This document shows positions 40,247 through 52,344 of a stretch of DNA of 64,000 bases, piece by piece. This DNA is from Rhizophagus irregularis (taxonomy: Eukaryota > Glomeromycota > Glomeromycetes > Glomerales > Glomeraceae): assembly GCF_026210795.1 (NCBI RefSeq), contig NC_089445.1, positions 4,340,001-4,404,000 of the forward strand, written 5' to 3'. A program made the translations under genes and the position numbers. Positions within the stretch are counted from its first letter, which is position 1, and every line of letters begins with the position of its first letter. Below the pieces are notes generated by a model. That model saw nothing but the letters and a program-made list of their open reading frames with translations. It did not search any database and was not told where the DNA came from.

Positions 40247-41128
40247 ATGTTTACTTATCCAAGTTTCATGTACGAACCAAGTACTCCACCATCATTTTAT
40301 CCTCGTACAAGGAATTATCCATGTTCTTATTATCATAATAATTATAGCCCATTTTATAATCAACCTGAACTTTTTTATTATTCTACTCCGCGAAATCATT
40401 TTCCATTTGATGAAGAAGACCAAAGGGAACAATTATTGAGGGAACAATTTTTACGAAAACAACAAGAACATGAAAGAGAACAAGAATTAGAACGATTGAA
40501 AAGATTTTATGATCATAAAGCAAGGCAACAGAAACAACCGGAAGCATCAACATATAACACCAATTATCAACCAAAAAAATCGTTTAAAGTAAAAATTCAA
40601 AGTGATGAGGACGAAACAAAAGCTAAAATCAATGCAGCTCATAAAATATATAATTTTATTAAGAATCAATCAGCAAATAAACAAACTCATAAAATATTAA
40701 ATAAATTATATATACTTCATAAAATTGAGAATGAATTAAAGGAAATTCAAAAAACGAAATATTTAGGAAATTTAACATTTGATAAAGAAAATGGGAAACA
40801 AATTTTACCAATTTCAATCGACAATAAAAATTTCTTGGAATATGAAAATAAAATTGTTAAATCATTTGATAAATTGGATGAAATACAAAGCGAAGGTGTT
40901 GATATTATTCGTGATAGAAGAAAATTCCTTGTAAAATTTGCTCAAACGTTATTAGATGAATTGGACATTGAAAAAGAAAATCAATGGAAAGTATTCAGTG
41001 AAAATCAATCAAATTTGAATACAACAAATGATGCCGCTCCAATTATAACCCCTATATCAAAAAAATTAGAATCAGAAAAAATAGAAAATCCAAATGAAAA
41101 TGTTGATACCTTTTTACGAATAATATGA
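40247..41128 (+). CDS. BAG-domain Hsp70 co-chaperone (293 aa)
   Basis: Single exon. Residues 1-55 are Tyr/Pro/Asn-rich and disordered. Residues 56-95 are a Glu/Gln/Arg-rich helix likely to form a coiled coil. Residues about 128-242 read as a BAG domain: helix 1 AHKIYNFIKNQ, helix 2 around LNKLYILHKIENELKEIQK, then helix 3 from FLEYENKIVKSFDKLDEIQ to RRKFLVKFAQTLLDELD. BAG helices bind the Hsp70 nucleotide-binding domain and promote nucleotide release. The tail is acidic/Asn-rich. No signal peptide or membrane segment, so cytosolic or nuclear. Heat-shock elements lie upstream, which supports the assignment. The ATG is preceded by an A-rich leader. Confidence 0.75.
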   Translation: MFTYPSFMYEPSTPPSFYPRTRNYPCSYYHNNYSPFYNQPELFYYSTPRNHFPFDEEDQREQLLREQFLRKQQEHEREQELERLKRFYDHKARQQKQPEASTYNTNYQPKKSFKVKIQSDEDETKAKINAAHKIYNFIKNQSANKQTHKILNKLYILHKIENELKEIQKTKYLGNLTFDKENGKQILPISIDNKNFLEYENKIVKSFDKLDEIQSEGVDIIRDRRKFLVKFAQTLLDELDIEKENQWKVFSENQSNLNTTNDAAPIITPISKKLESEKIENPNENVDTFLRII

Positions 41129-42830
41129 TAGTTTTTTTTATATATATATATTTTTTTAGATTTTTTTTCATATTACTCAATAATTAATAAAAATGAAAAT
41201 TATTGCTTCCAATAATAAAATGTAAATTTTGCTTAATATAAAGCCAAATAAATAATAAAACTCAATTACTTCGCTTTATGTCTATACGTTTTGAAAATGT
41301 TTAATGACTATTCTTTAATATTAATGAGAAAATGATTTATTATTCCAGATGTTTCCCTAATTTTACATCCAATACTTTCTTAACACTTCCCTCAATATAC
41401 CAATATTTCTTCTTATATGGTCCGCCAGCAAAAATATCATCTATATCTTAGCGGCTACCGACTGACTGATCAGAATCATTTGCAACTTTATCCCGTGAAT
41501 AAAATATTAATTTTATCGAATTTAAACGTTTTGGCCAATATTTTGATATTTTTGAATCCAAAAAAAAACCGTTTTTCTCATTATCCCTGAAAATTCCATA
41601 ATTAAAAACAAGAAGTATTTAAGTTTAAAGAATTTTCTCGTTTCTATGAATATTAGAATATATACTCAGTCTGCGCAGTCGAACGGTTAGGAAGTTAAAA
41701 AAAAAAAATCTCGTCACGCCAATTATCACGTGAAAGTGAAGTAAGATCCTTTGACCTTCATATATTTAATATGTACAGGTTAAAAATATCACAAGGAGGA
41801 TCACGTCCCATTTTTTTTGTTAGACCGTAGATTCACTTTAACATAAGATATATTATTAATTATTTTCTGGATTAATAATCCAGAAATATATTTTGTGATT
41901 TAGCCAATATTAATTATTTACTTAACCTATAACTAGTTATATAAAAATTAAGTTTTGTTTCTCAATTATAAGCGCCTATAAACAAGAGACGGCGCTTAAG
42001 TCTAAATTATCCGTCTGATGATTTTTTCATGATAGTTTATGTTATTTACTATATTATACTACATTATACTTAATATGTACTGGACCAAGATGTCCAGTAT
42101 TCAATAATATTTCAATTTCACATGACTTTTTTTGGTCGAGGCATCGGGTGCAAGGCGGTGTAACGAAATTTTATTACGATCACATGAAAGTTACTATACC
42201 GTGAATTTCAGAATATCGGGTCATTCGGGTGCGGTCGTGCAAACCGAAGCACAATAAAATTATTCGCAAAAACAAAAAACATTTATAGTTTCATTATCAT
42301 GCATGTCACTGCATGTAGATTATAGAATAAATAATTGTTCTATTTTTGTAAATGGGATTTTTTAATTTTTTAGATTTAAGAACAATAAGAACAAGAAAAC
42401 AAAATTCACTTTTTTTTTGTGAAAATAAAGGAGAATAAATGATTTTAATTTTTTTAGGTGAGAAAAAAAAGAGATATATATATATACATATAATTATTAT
42501 ACTGTAATCTTAAATTTTCAGTAGATTTGACATTGTTTCACGTTCTAATACAGCGCTGATCCACGCCAATGGCATGTTGATAGTGTACGTATTTATATTT
42601 ATACGAAATTTAGGAAAATGCTATAAGTATAATTTTTTTTCCGGTTTTTTTTTATTTCCGCAGTAATAAACCTTTTTAAGTTTGATCAACCAAATATTTT
42701 CTTGTATCTTAATAACGTAACACAACACAAATCAAAATGTACGCCATGTATTTAATCTAACTAATTATGATACTTGCTAATAATTTTTTTAGTAAAAAAA
42801 AAAAAATTTTTTTTTTTTTCAATTAGCAAA
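41129..42830. other. Spacer between BAG and F-box genes
   Basis: AT-rich with a GC-richer patch around 42120-42250. No gene or RNA recognised. The last 200-300 bases before 42831 should carry the F-box promoter; a poly(A)/poly(T) run lies just before the start codon. Confidence 0.4.
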
Positions 42831-44246
42831 ATGTCTCAACTTCTCGCCGACTGTATTAACGATATTCTTGGATATTTGGATAGAGATAAAATTACCTTAC
42901 GTTCATGTTTATTAGTCAACCGACTTTGGTGTAACATTTCAGTTAAAATATTATGGAGTAATGTTTGGAATTATGATTCTAGTAATTATAGCACTTTAAT
43001 TGCTTGTCTTCCGGATGAGTCGAAAGAAATTTTAAACATAAATGGAATAATAATTTCACCTCCAACATCAAAACCTCCAATGTTTAATTACGCATCATTT
43101 TGTAAAGTTTTATCAGATTATCATATTAAATGTGGGATTGAACGCCTTCTTAAAAATAAATCTATTTCACCAAAAGATTTAACCGTTAAAACCGTAGCTC
43201 AGGAAATATATAAATTGCTTATGAATCAAATTTCTTCTTTAAAAACATTACATATTGATCCATTATCAATGAATATAATATTCACTTCATATCCTGGATC
43301 ACAAGAAAGTTTGAAATATCTCTCAGAATTATGCTGTCGTTCAAATGTTTATTCCGAGTTTTTTCATCAATTATCACAAATATGTTATAATATAAAAGCA
43401 ATATGTGTTGTAATTGATCATCATATATCAGATGGATTGATGAATTTAATATTATCTCAAAATAAGTTGAAAAATTTGATATTTCATCAATCTCACGATC
43501 GTGAAGTTTTAAAAAGTATAATTCCATTATTAGAAAAACTTTCTGATAATACTTCAGTTAAATTAGGAGTATATGAAATAAAAAATTTTATACCATTACC
43601 ATTTCCAAAAAATTTACGAGAACTTCTATTAGCATCCAATAATGGTAATTTTACTGAGGATACATTTAAAGAATTACAACGTGTTATCTTTCCAAATTTA
43701 CAAGTTTTAATATTTAGTTATTTGGTTCCAAAAATTGAACATTTTAATAATTTCTTGGAGAGAAACGGAGAGAATTTGAGAAAGCTTTATTTAGAAGATT
43801 GTACTAAAGCCTTAGATTTAAATTTATCTATATCAAAATTTTGTCCAAATCTTGTAGTACTTTCCACTTCAGTATCCGGTTATGATGATTTGAAAGTTAT
43901 TTTTGTTAATTGTCAACATTTAGAAAGTATTAAATTAATTGATCAAAAAATGGATATGAAAGAATTATTTAATGTTATCGTAAATTATTCACCCAAAAAT
44001 TTTTTTAAATTAATACATCATTATGATCATCAGATGGAATTACAATTACTTCCAGAAGTATTAGAATGGTTTTTTATGAGTTGGAGTAATCGTGAACAAC
44101 AAAAACCATTTTCTTTAATTATTATAGATTTCTTGAAATCATCTAAAATTATGAAAGATCATGAGAAAAAGAAAATTATTGAAAATTATATTAAATTAGG
44201 TGTCATTAGGAAATTCAGATTTGTAGTTTATAATGAAGATTATTGA
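42831..44246 (+). CDS. F-box protein with LRR-like region (471 aa)
   Basis: Single exon. Residues 3-45 form an F-box (LADCINDILGYLDRDKITLR, then SCLLVNRLWC), which binds SKP1 in SCF ubiquitin ligases. The rest has irregular leucine-rich segments (SLKTLHIDP, NLRELLLASNN, NLQVLIFSYL, LRKLYLEDC, CPNLVVLSTS) that would recognise the substrate. The start was set at MSQLLADC; an upstream Met at 42774 in the same frame would add a poly-Lys/poly-Phe stretch from a homopolymer and is not believed. Intact. Same family as the relics at 7.5-10.8 kb. Confidence 0.9.
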   Translation: MSQLLADCINDILGYLDRDKITLRSCLLVNRLWCNISVKILWSNVWNYDSSNYSTLIACLPDESKEILNINGIIISPPTSKPPMFNYASFCKVLSDYHIKCGIERLLKNKSISPKDLTVKTVAQEIYKLLMNQISSLKTLHIDPLSMNIIFTSYPGSQESLKYLSELCCRSNVYSEFFHQLSQICYNIKAICVVIDHHISDGLMNLILSQNKLKNLIFHQSHDREVLKSIIPLLEKLSDNTSVKLGVYEIKNFIPLPFPKNLRELLLASNNGNFTEDTFKELQRVIFPNLQVLIFSYLVPKIEHFNNFLERNGENLRKLYLEDCTKALDLNLSISKFCPNLVVLSTSVSGYDDLKVIFVNCQHLESIKLIDQKMDMKELFNVIVNYSPKNFFKLIHHYDHQMELQLLPEVLEWFFMSWSNREQQKPFSLIIIDFLKSSKIMKDHEKKKIIENYIKLGVIRKFRFVVYNEDY

Positions 44247-45676
44247 ATAGATAGAGTATTATAGTATATATATTTTTTATATTATATATGTATGCGTATA
44301 AATCTTTTATAACAAATAAATTTATTTTTTTTTACGATAATAAATGTAAGGCGTTAAGTATTTTTAGGATGTGCTTATTTGTCGACAAATGGCAAAGATA
44401 ATAAGTGACGAAAGTAATATTATTTCAACTATAATTGCATTACCAATAAATTTTACAGAGTGCTTATTTTAAGCCTATGAACGATAAATTATTTTATTTT
44501 ATAGGATACAAAATTAAAAATATACGTACTGCGTTTGTTTATACGTGATATTCTACAAATTTCTAAGACCGATCCAGTAACATCCAAAAAAAAAATTTCC
44601 GCAAAACGGAGTTGTAAAATTTGAAATTCAAGTAATTATTTTAATAGATACAAAAAAAAAATAATTTGAATTCTAACATTAATTATTGTTTTCCAAATAC
44701 TTATATTCGTTAAAATTATTGAAATACTTTCATTTAATTGCACTTCTATGTTTTATCATAAATTCCTTTTTGCTACCTCAAATATTCTGCGTTAAATTCA
44801 TCTTATTTTCTGCTACTACCGACGCGAAAATACATTTATGATGGGAGGGAGAGATTTAAGTAGCATAGTACTATTTTTAAAAATTCTTTTGTATATATTC
44901 AATCGGCGAAATGCACATCGCTATAATGTGATAGGTTAAATAAATGGGTAGTAAATAGTGGACAATGAAAATCCATATCATAATGTGAAATTTAGTTTAA
45001 TTTCTTACATCAATTAACCTGTTGCGTTGCAACAGGATTAAATGAGTTTAAATCAATATAACAATAAAATCTTTGCTTTATATTTAAATAAATTAGATCT
45101 TATATATTATTAACACGTTTTTATTTTAATTATATGTTGGTCCCAAACATAAGAGGTAAAAGAGCGAAAAAAAGAAAAAATAGAAAAAAATTAGTAAAAT
45201 AAAAAAATTATAAAAAAATAAAAAATCACGCTTACCGTAAGACTGCAGTGTTCGATCCAGATAGTAGTATCCAGATCTAAAACCTAAAAGACGAAATAAA
45301 TAATAACTGATAACGATAATATACCTATACATATATAAATTTACCCCTTTTTTGCATTTAATGGTGGCCAAGGTCCTCATAATTCTGGCCAAAATCGCTT
45401 AATTCTGGCAGGGATGCTTATTTACTAACCGCAAAATATGGTAATAAAAAAAAAATATGTATAAAAATAAATGAAAAAAATTCAAAAAAACTGATTGAAA
45501 AATATTAAAAATTTATTAAAAATTTCGGTTAAAAGATCCGGTCTACCGAAAAAAGAATAATATTAAAAAAAAAAAGATCCAGTCTAAAAAGACCGAAAAA
45601 TATTAAAAAAAGATGTTTACAGCTGTTTTCATACTATTCGAGACAAAGTAAAATTTTGAACCCGATATCCGGTCCG
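44247..45676. other. Spacer, AT-rich
   Basis: No supported gene. Contains a short perfect hairpin CCTGTTGC-GTT-GCAACAGG near 45019-45037 and short repeated phrases around 45535-45610 (GATCCGGTCTA / GATCCAGTCTA). Confidence 0.4.
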
Positions 45677-46280
45677 GTATGTCGGATGTCGGATTGTCAC
45701 GTTATATTTGCTTTGTTTATTTCATAACGATAATAGTTAAAATAGTTAAACGATATAATTCATTGATTCATAATTCATATCATATTTATATTTATTTTTC
45801 CAAATATATATATATATATAAAGTCTCAGACTACATCTTTAACTTATAGTCCTAATATTTGTCCGATATGTTTAGTTTGTATAACTTGTGCAAGAAGTGG
45901 AAATAATTGTATTTGTGCATCCAAAGACTCTTATAAAAAAATCAGGAGGATCACTTCGCAAACCAATTACAAAAAAATGATATATAAAATATAAGAAAGC
46001 AATAGATTATGCCTTTCTTGCATGGTTTAAAGCTAGTGTACCTACTATACTTAAAGTTCCTGAGAGATCAGATTTTGTTAACATATGCAAAAGCTGCATC
46101 AACAAATATGAAATCAAAACAACAAAAAAAACAAATATAGTTATCTTTGAAACCGCGAAGGTTAGTCCGATAGTTATATCAGAAGATAAAACCAATGTAG
46201 AAATGAATAATCTTATTCCAAAACTCATATCTAAGGAAAGTAAAATCTTGATTCACGTGACAATCTGACATCCGACATAC
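45677..46280 (+). mobile_element. 604-bp element with 26-bp TIRs and a Cys-rich reading frame
   Basis: TIRs 45677-45702 and 46255-46280 (GTATGTCGGATGTC then (G/A)GATTGTCACGT) differ at one base. Inside, the plus strand encodes a cysteine-rich module CPICLVCITCARSGNNCIC (about 45855-45920) and, one frameshift later, KYKKAIDYAFLAWFKASVP to SDFVNICKSCINKYE, ending with a stop inside the right TIR. This may be a decayed zinc-binding protein carried by a MITE-like element, or a captured gene piece. No transposase motifs, no clear target duplication. Confidence 0.65.
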
Positions 46281-46339
46281 TAAAAAACGGCTGTAAAATC
46301 AATGTTCGGTCGATCTGTAGATGATTAATCCATATAGAT

Positions 46340-46492
46340 GTTGTGCACGATTGCCCCAAATCAACGATCGGCCTAAATTATCGGCCCATCTTTATAATGC
46401 CTTAAGAATTTTCAAAGCATTACCTTTCACATATAGTAATCATCGATGATTAGGCCGCACCAAACCTAAACTTTGTTTAACATAACGGAGCC
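46340..46492 (+). repeat. Left TIR of the 6.1-kb transposon
   Basis: Mirrors 52340-52428 on the opposite strand, apart from an insertion of roughly 80 bases (about 46377-46450) present only here. Confidence 0.75.
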
Positions 46493-46600
46493 ATGATTTA
46501 TCAGAGGGGGGGGGCGCATTTGAACAACAGTTAAACATATAATAAATCACGTGATACACATTATTATTTACTGTATTTATTAATTAAATTATTGAAATAC

Positions 46601-48308
46601 AATTAACAATTCCTTACTTAGCAAATCACATATCAAACAAAATTTAATCAGTCAAACCAATGGGTTTCAATAATTGTACAAGCGGATATGGTTGGATACA
46701 ATGTCTCCACTTTATTTTTTCCATCATCAACCATAGAGCGAAGCTATGGGCATCTTGACTGCCATTATTACGTTACCATACAACAGCAGTTGCACTATCT
46801 ACACAGACTCCCGCAATAATTGTATTTCTACATTTTATACACAACTCAATACCCCAACATATAGCCCAAGAAAACAACTCAAACAAATAACTTCCTCATG
46901 ATTTGGAAACTCATCTTCCGGATTATCAATACACGAAGCATTCATGTTGAACTCAGAAAAGGTTACTGCTCATACCAACAACACTTTTAACGATCACGCG
47001 GATCGCCTTACTAAAGCTGGTGCTGACGTTAAAGATCCTATCGTAGTCAATTACAAATTTTTTGCTCCGACATCTTTAGGCCTCATTAAATGGAACAAAT
47101 TATATATAATCGATCAAAATGTTAGACACACAAGCAAAAATATTCAACTCATTAATCAATCGTTCCTCTCTACAACCCATTGAACGCAACATCTTAGAAG
47201 GCCACATAGATTGGAATTTCACCAGCAAATGGACACATATAATCCTACAACGTCACCCACCAGCGAACGTCTCTCTAAATCTCAAGGATCACGCATCAAA
47301 AAATAAAACCAACACTCGACATATTACAACGCAATTATCCCAAACTATATCCAACTCATCAATTAAGATGCAGAGGCTGTGACCACAATGCTGACTCTAA
47401 TGCTCACATCGGCATATGTTATCCATTATGACCAAACACAAGAAACTTCTTCACAACAACATAGAAAAACATGCTATTGGTCTTACTTTCGACCTTGAAA
47501 GACGTCTAGACACGTCCCCACTTTTCAACATCATGTCACAAATTTTAGATCATTCCCCAACTAATTTGCCCTTTTACTTATTAATACACAACCTAATCCC
47601 AACTGAATTGACCTCCCTTTTGTATAATTACATAGTACACAAACAAATTCGTGATCTAGCCTTCCCTGAATTTATATCTCCAATTTGCAAGATATCGACA
47701 CTTTAATCTGGAAAGATTACGCTTATTCTGGGAACTTACCCTAGGAATAACCAAATTAAAGAAGAAATATTATTACAAATTTCACCAACGTCATACTCGC
47801 TCCAATAAAAGACAATGTCCTGGATCTTCTGCTGATACTACTTCTTTTGGTTCGTTTGATAGGAACTAAACTATACCATCTTCTGTCAGAACTCCTCGAA
47901 TGGCCCTCTACAGCAACAACATCTCACGCTTTAATGAAATGGCTTACATTTGACGGACGTCTAGTAATTTTCTACACGGGGGAGATTGGACTATCTATAG
48001 AGATTTATCTACTTTTCTTTTACTTTATAATATAGATTCTTTTAATAATGTTTCTTTTTCTGTAACTTTATCACTTAATTTTCCTTTTCAGTTTATTTTT
48101 TTATCACGGTTCTTTTATTTTTCTTTGGTGCGTTCGTTCGAATAAAGGTTCATCCCGCTCGTTTCCTCTTATTTACACCAAGGTGACATCGCCACTAGGG
48201 CGTTTTGATTACTAGTTGTTTAATTATTTTAGGCTTTAGTATATAGAGTCCTCGTAATTTTCCCCTGTAACTTGGTTCGCTTGTGATTTAAAAATAAAAA
48301 TAAAAATA
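46601..48308 (+). mobile_element. 5'-truncated LINE (RNase H and zinc-knuckle end)
   Basis: Flanked by an identical 19-bp direct repeat (46582-46600 and 48309-48327; AATTAAATTATTGAAATAC), the expected target duplication, and ending in an (AAATA)n tail. Coding pieces on the plus strand in shifting frames: SEAMGILTAIITLPYNSS then YTDSRNNCIST (RNase H, catalytic E and D), VTAHTNNTFNDHADRLTKAG (H and D), then CRGCDHNADSNAHIGIC (Cys/His zinc motif) and LIPTELTSLLYNYIVHKQIR. Several stops and frameshifts, so dead. It landed inside the 6.1-kb DNA transposon and is younger than it. Confidence 0.85.
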
Positions 48309-48576
48309 AATTAAATTATTGAAATACCTTACTTCAGTTACTCGTATAAAATTAAATTATTGAAATAAATTAAACTAATAACATAAATTATGAAATAAAT
48401 TAATGAAAAATTAATAAAATCTTAACTTTACTTAGTTACGACCCTTAAAATAAACTTTATATTGAACAATTCAACAATTATTACCGAAATTTTATTCAAT
48501 TACCAATTTTACGCTTCTTTGCAGCTCTTGTATGAGTTTTAATTTCACCACGTGCAAAAATATCCTTCCCTGCACT

Positions 48577-51500
48577 TCAGCACAATGTACAGCATAGAAA
48601 CAAGGATTTGTATTTCAACTTAAGGCTTTCCGGAGGTTCTACCAATTCATTATCATGTCCACACCAATAGCAAGTATCGCAATTATTAGTATTACTTTTT
48701 CGGCATGAATAATATGCCAATTCCATTGGCATTTCACAATTAATTTTTTCTCTTACAAAAACTTTGTCGTATAGAATATTATCCTCTGGTACAAATGGTG
48801 ATCCACAACTGTAATCCCAATCATCTATGGCAACTTGGCATGCAATCTTATCTTCAGCTGATAATGCACGCTCACTGTAAAGACATCGTATCTTTCCACA
48901 TTGAAAACATTGAATAAACTCACGAACTCGTGTATTTGTAAAAATGGATGATGGTACACGTTCACTATTTGCCATTGTTGTCATAAGTGTTGGACGATAT
49001 TGTTCTGTTGTTCCTGACCGATATGCTGTCTGAAAGTTAGCATAATGATCTTTATCCACTACAATTAATGAATTTTGTTTGTCAAAGATATTATATATAA
49101 AACAAAAAAAATCTTATGACGCACTTGTAGAAGGGATAGGATCTGGCAGCCAATCAAGTGAGTCAAAAATGTTATCTGGAAGCTGAACAGATTGACAAAT
49201 AGTACATGACGATTGCCCACATTTTTTTATCTATTTATAAAATAATGAGAATTTATCTATTATAAATGTATTAAATTGATGTTTAAAAAACGAAACTAAC
49301 TTGCCTGAAAAACATATTGACGCTGCCTGCAATGTGTTTTCATAAATTGTTGTAATTGTGTTTTTTTTGATAAAATATCACTTGTTGTTTCTGAAATCTT
49401 TAAGGTTTGATCAATCAATAAAATTATCTAAAAACAATGCGTTATATTAGAATAAATATTAATAAATATTCAGTATTAATGTTAAAATATGTAATTTTCT
49501 AAATTACTTACATTAAAAAATTCATCAATCATAGTTTTATCTGCTGGCCCATAGCACTGAAATGGTTCATCATGTAAAACTAATCTTTCTGTACGTCCTT
49601 CCAATATCTGTTATACACGTGTTATACATTCACATAAATCACTCCGCAAAGTTTCATTTGTTTTAGCAGCAGCACGAATTTCATCTAATGTATCCAATTT
49701 AGCAAATGCAGTTTCCGATTCTGGACTCATAGTATCTCTAACTAATGCTACACCTTGTAATCCTAAATTCAATATAGACATGATTCTTTCTGCGGGATTG
49801 GTCCAGCTATGATGTGGCGCTGTACGCATAGCAATAAGCATATCAAAATTCCCATGTAAAAAAAGACAAATAAGAGAAATTTGAACTGAACCAAATATTG
49901 TGTGATGATCTGGACCACCATCAGTATAAAGGCATAGAATAGGAGGAATATTGTTAAGGTGATGAATAAGAATTGTGTTATAAAACTCAGTAGTATGTCT
50001 GATAGCACTACTAGGTTGGAATACTGTATCTTTAAATGAAACAAATACTTTTCCACTATAAAATGAATTTTCAATAGATTGGGGAATATTACAAAAGAAT
50101 ATTACAGAAGGTGTAAGTGATAACTTTGTAAAATCATGATCACATGCAACTAAGGGAGTTTCTTGAAAAACCATAGTTTTTCTATTGCGAACTCCAGTAG
50201 AAGTATTGATACCCTCTCCAATAGAAACCTTATGTTTATCATCTGCACATATAAATGAAACATGCTGTTGATACAAAATTGCAAATTCTCGTAAATACCG
50301 AAAAAGAGCTGCACAGTAATGTGTGTCTGGATGGTCTTTACGAAGCTGTCTTGCTTGAACCATAAATTTGATATTAAAACGTCCAGTATATTGTTTTGCA
50401 CTTTCAGTTATTGGATTTGTTGGTTGAAACTGCAAACGTATCCATTCTTCACTTGGAATTAAAACAGTTTCAGATATAAGTTTTTCATTTAACCGTTTAA
50501 TGATTATCTCACGAAGATCACGTATAGAAATAGCAAGTGGCATATATAGAATATTTCCATGTCGCCGATCATTAACTGCTGGTGAATTCTTAAAACATGA
50601 AAATTAATTAATTAATTATTAATACTTTACATATAAAATAAAGTAATTAAGAAAATAATTTACTTCATTAAAATAAGCTCCCATCTCATCCCAAAAAGTA
50701 TCGAATTTTGTTCCTTTAAATCCATTATTTTGACGTAAATCACATATAATTGAAGGATCTTCCATTGTTAACATAAGTCGAAGCCGTTCTTCCAGCTCTT
50801 TACAAATATCATTTGATGTTACAGCAGCATTGCCACTTAAATCATAATATAAAATGCGTAAAATAGCAGGTGTAATATTCTTAACTAATGAATACTATTA
50901 GAATTATATGCAACTATTAGTACATTTAATTTAGAATATTTTTTCAAGTAAAATACAAATAAAATTAACCTTTTTTAATGCATTTTTTTCGCATTTGTCG
51001 AGTGAAATATTGTGGTAATTTTTCTTGAATAGTTGCTAGTACACGTGCTTGTGCAGTTTCTGATCGTTTTTCAGGATTAATTGGAACTTTCCAAATATAA
51101 TTAAGGGTGCCAAGATAATTGCCATGATAATACCGATATAAAGTAACAGGAAACTGTATCTGAAGATCTTTAATATAACGGTACCGTTGCATTGCATCTT
51201 CAGGTAAAAAGCTATCCAAATTAATTTCGGTATAATTAGCCATATTGGATAGGTGATTTTGAAGTTGTTGGTATTGTGCATAAATTTTTTGACAGGAATC
51301 TACTGTGTATACCTTTAGATCATTAGCTGGCTGACGTGCTGGTGTATTACTCAGGTGTATTTGTTTCATAGATTTATTAATTTGTTCTAAGTTATTTGCA
51401 TATTTTCGCATTGAAGATGTAAAAATAAAGACTTCTTCAATAATATTCTCCCAAATTTCACTAGCTGCCCATGGTTGTGCTGCTGATAATTCTAATGAAG

Positions 51501-52173
51501 AAGCTAATTTTTCAAGCTTGTCATGCTCAAGATTATATTTAGCATGCTTACCAGTAAAATAATAAAGATTATAATTTTGGTCTTTTTGATATTGATCTAA
51601 TTCATTAAATAATTCTCCAAGTAAAAGTGATCGTTCTGCAAATTTTGTACGATGTGGATCTATGTACCACAATGCCGCTGTTAGACGTTCAACAAAACTC
51701 TTTCCAAAAGTATTTTGTGTTTCGTTTCTCCATCCAACCATTTTACTTTGAAATAATTTAATGATGTTATTATAAAGTAAATCCTTGCGAGTATCTTCTT
51801 TTTTCTGTTCTGGAAGACAAATACGTTGTGAAATATTCATAATTAAATCAAATGCATTTGGCCTTTTTTGAACTGTAGTTTCAGTTGCTTCCAAAATGAA
51901 CTTAATATGTGTAAAATTAAGTTCAAATAGCATAGATATATCACCCTGCAGTCCTTCCTCTACATAAACCCATTTTTCTGGAGGTTTTCTTAAAAATACC
52001 TGAATACCTCCTAAATTTTCGAACTGGTTATTTGTTGCTATATTAAACACGTTGTGAAACTGGCAACAGTCTGTAAGCAATACCTTTACAATCTTATCTG
52101 AAACGATTGTTTTTGCTTCTTTAAGTACGCACACAACAAAGAAACCCATTGTGCAACAGGATTTTGGGTACAA
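48577..52173 (-). CDS. DDE transposase, six exons, one in-frame stop
   Basis: Exons 50970-52173, 50664-50884, 49512-50588, 49305-49427, 49125-49230 and 48577-49058; together 3213 nt, a multiple of three, with every junction in phase. Intron 4 (after 49305) uses a GC donor (CAG|GCAAGT). DDE residues in exon 3: ICADDKHK, then LYTDGGPDH about 106 residues on, then WTNPAERIMS with the Glu 44 residues further. The C-terminal part has many CxxC pairs (FQCGKIRC, CDTCYWCGHD), likely zinc-binding. A TAA at 49611-49613 interrupts exon 3 where the frame continues cleanly as QILEGRTERL, so about 290 residues are lost. The first in-frame ATG is 52149; an out-of-frame MMLSQFC start at 52190 suggests one more indel. 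Family not named. Confidence 0.85.
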
Positions 52174-52344
52174 AATTGAGAAAGCATCATTTATATGTTA
52201 ATAAAAAGTCGCGGCCGATCTATTGGTAAAACACGGCTGATCTAATGGTCAATTTTAGTGATTTAATTATAAATCACATAATTAATTTTAACCAATCAAA
52301 TTGATAAAATATGTGTTGTTTAACTATCCTTTATTTATCCAATT

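Noticed and set aside
42774-42830. Upstream Met of the F-box gene
   Set aside because: Adds only a homopolymer-coded Lys/Phe stretch; the ATG at 42831 starts directly before the F-box.
45240-45290. tRNA-like T-arm (GTGTTCGATCC) near 45250
   Set aside because: No A box or pairing acceptor stem upstream, which is poly-A/T.
49769-50401. Minus-strand frames 49769-50074 and 50150-50401
   Set aside because: Out-of-frame shadows of transposase exon 3.
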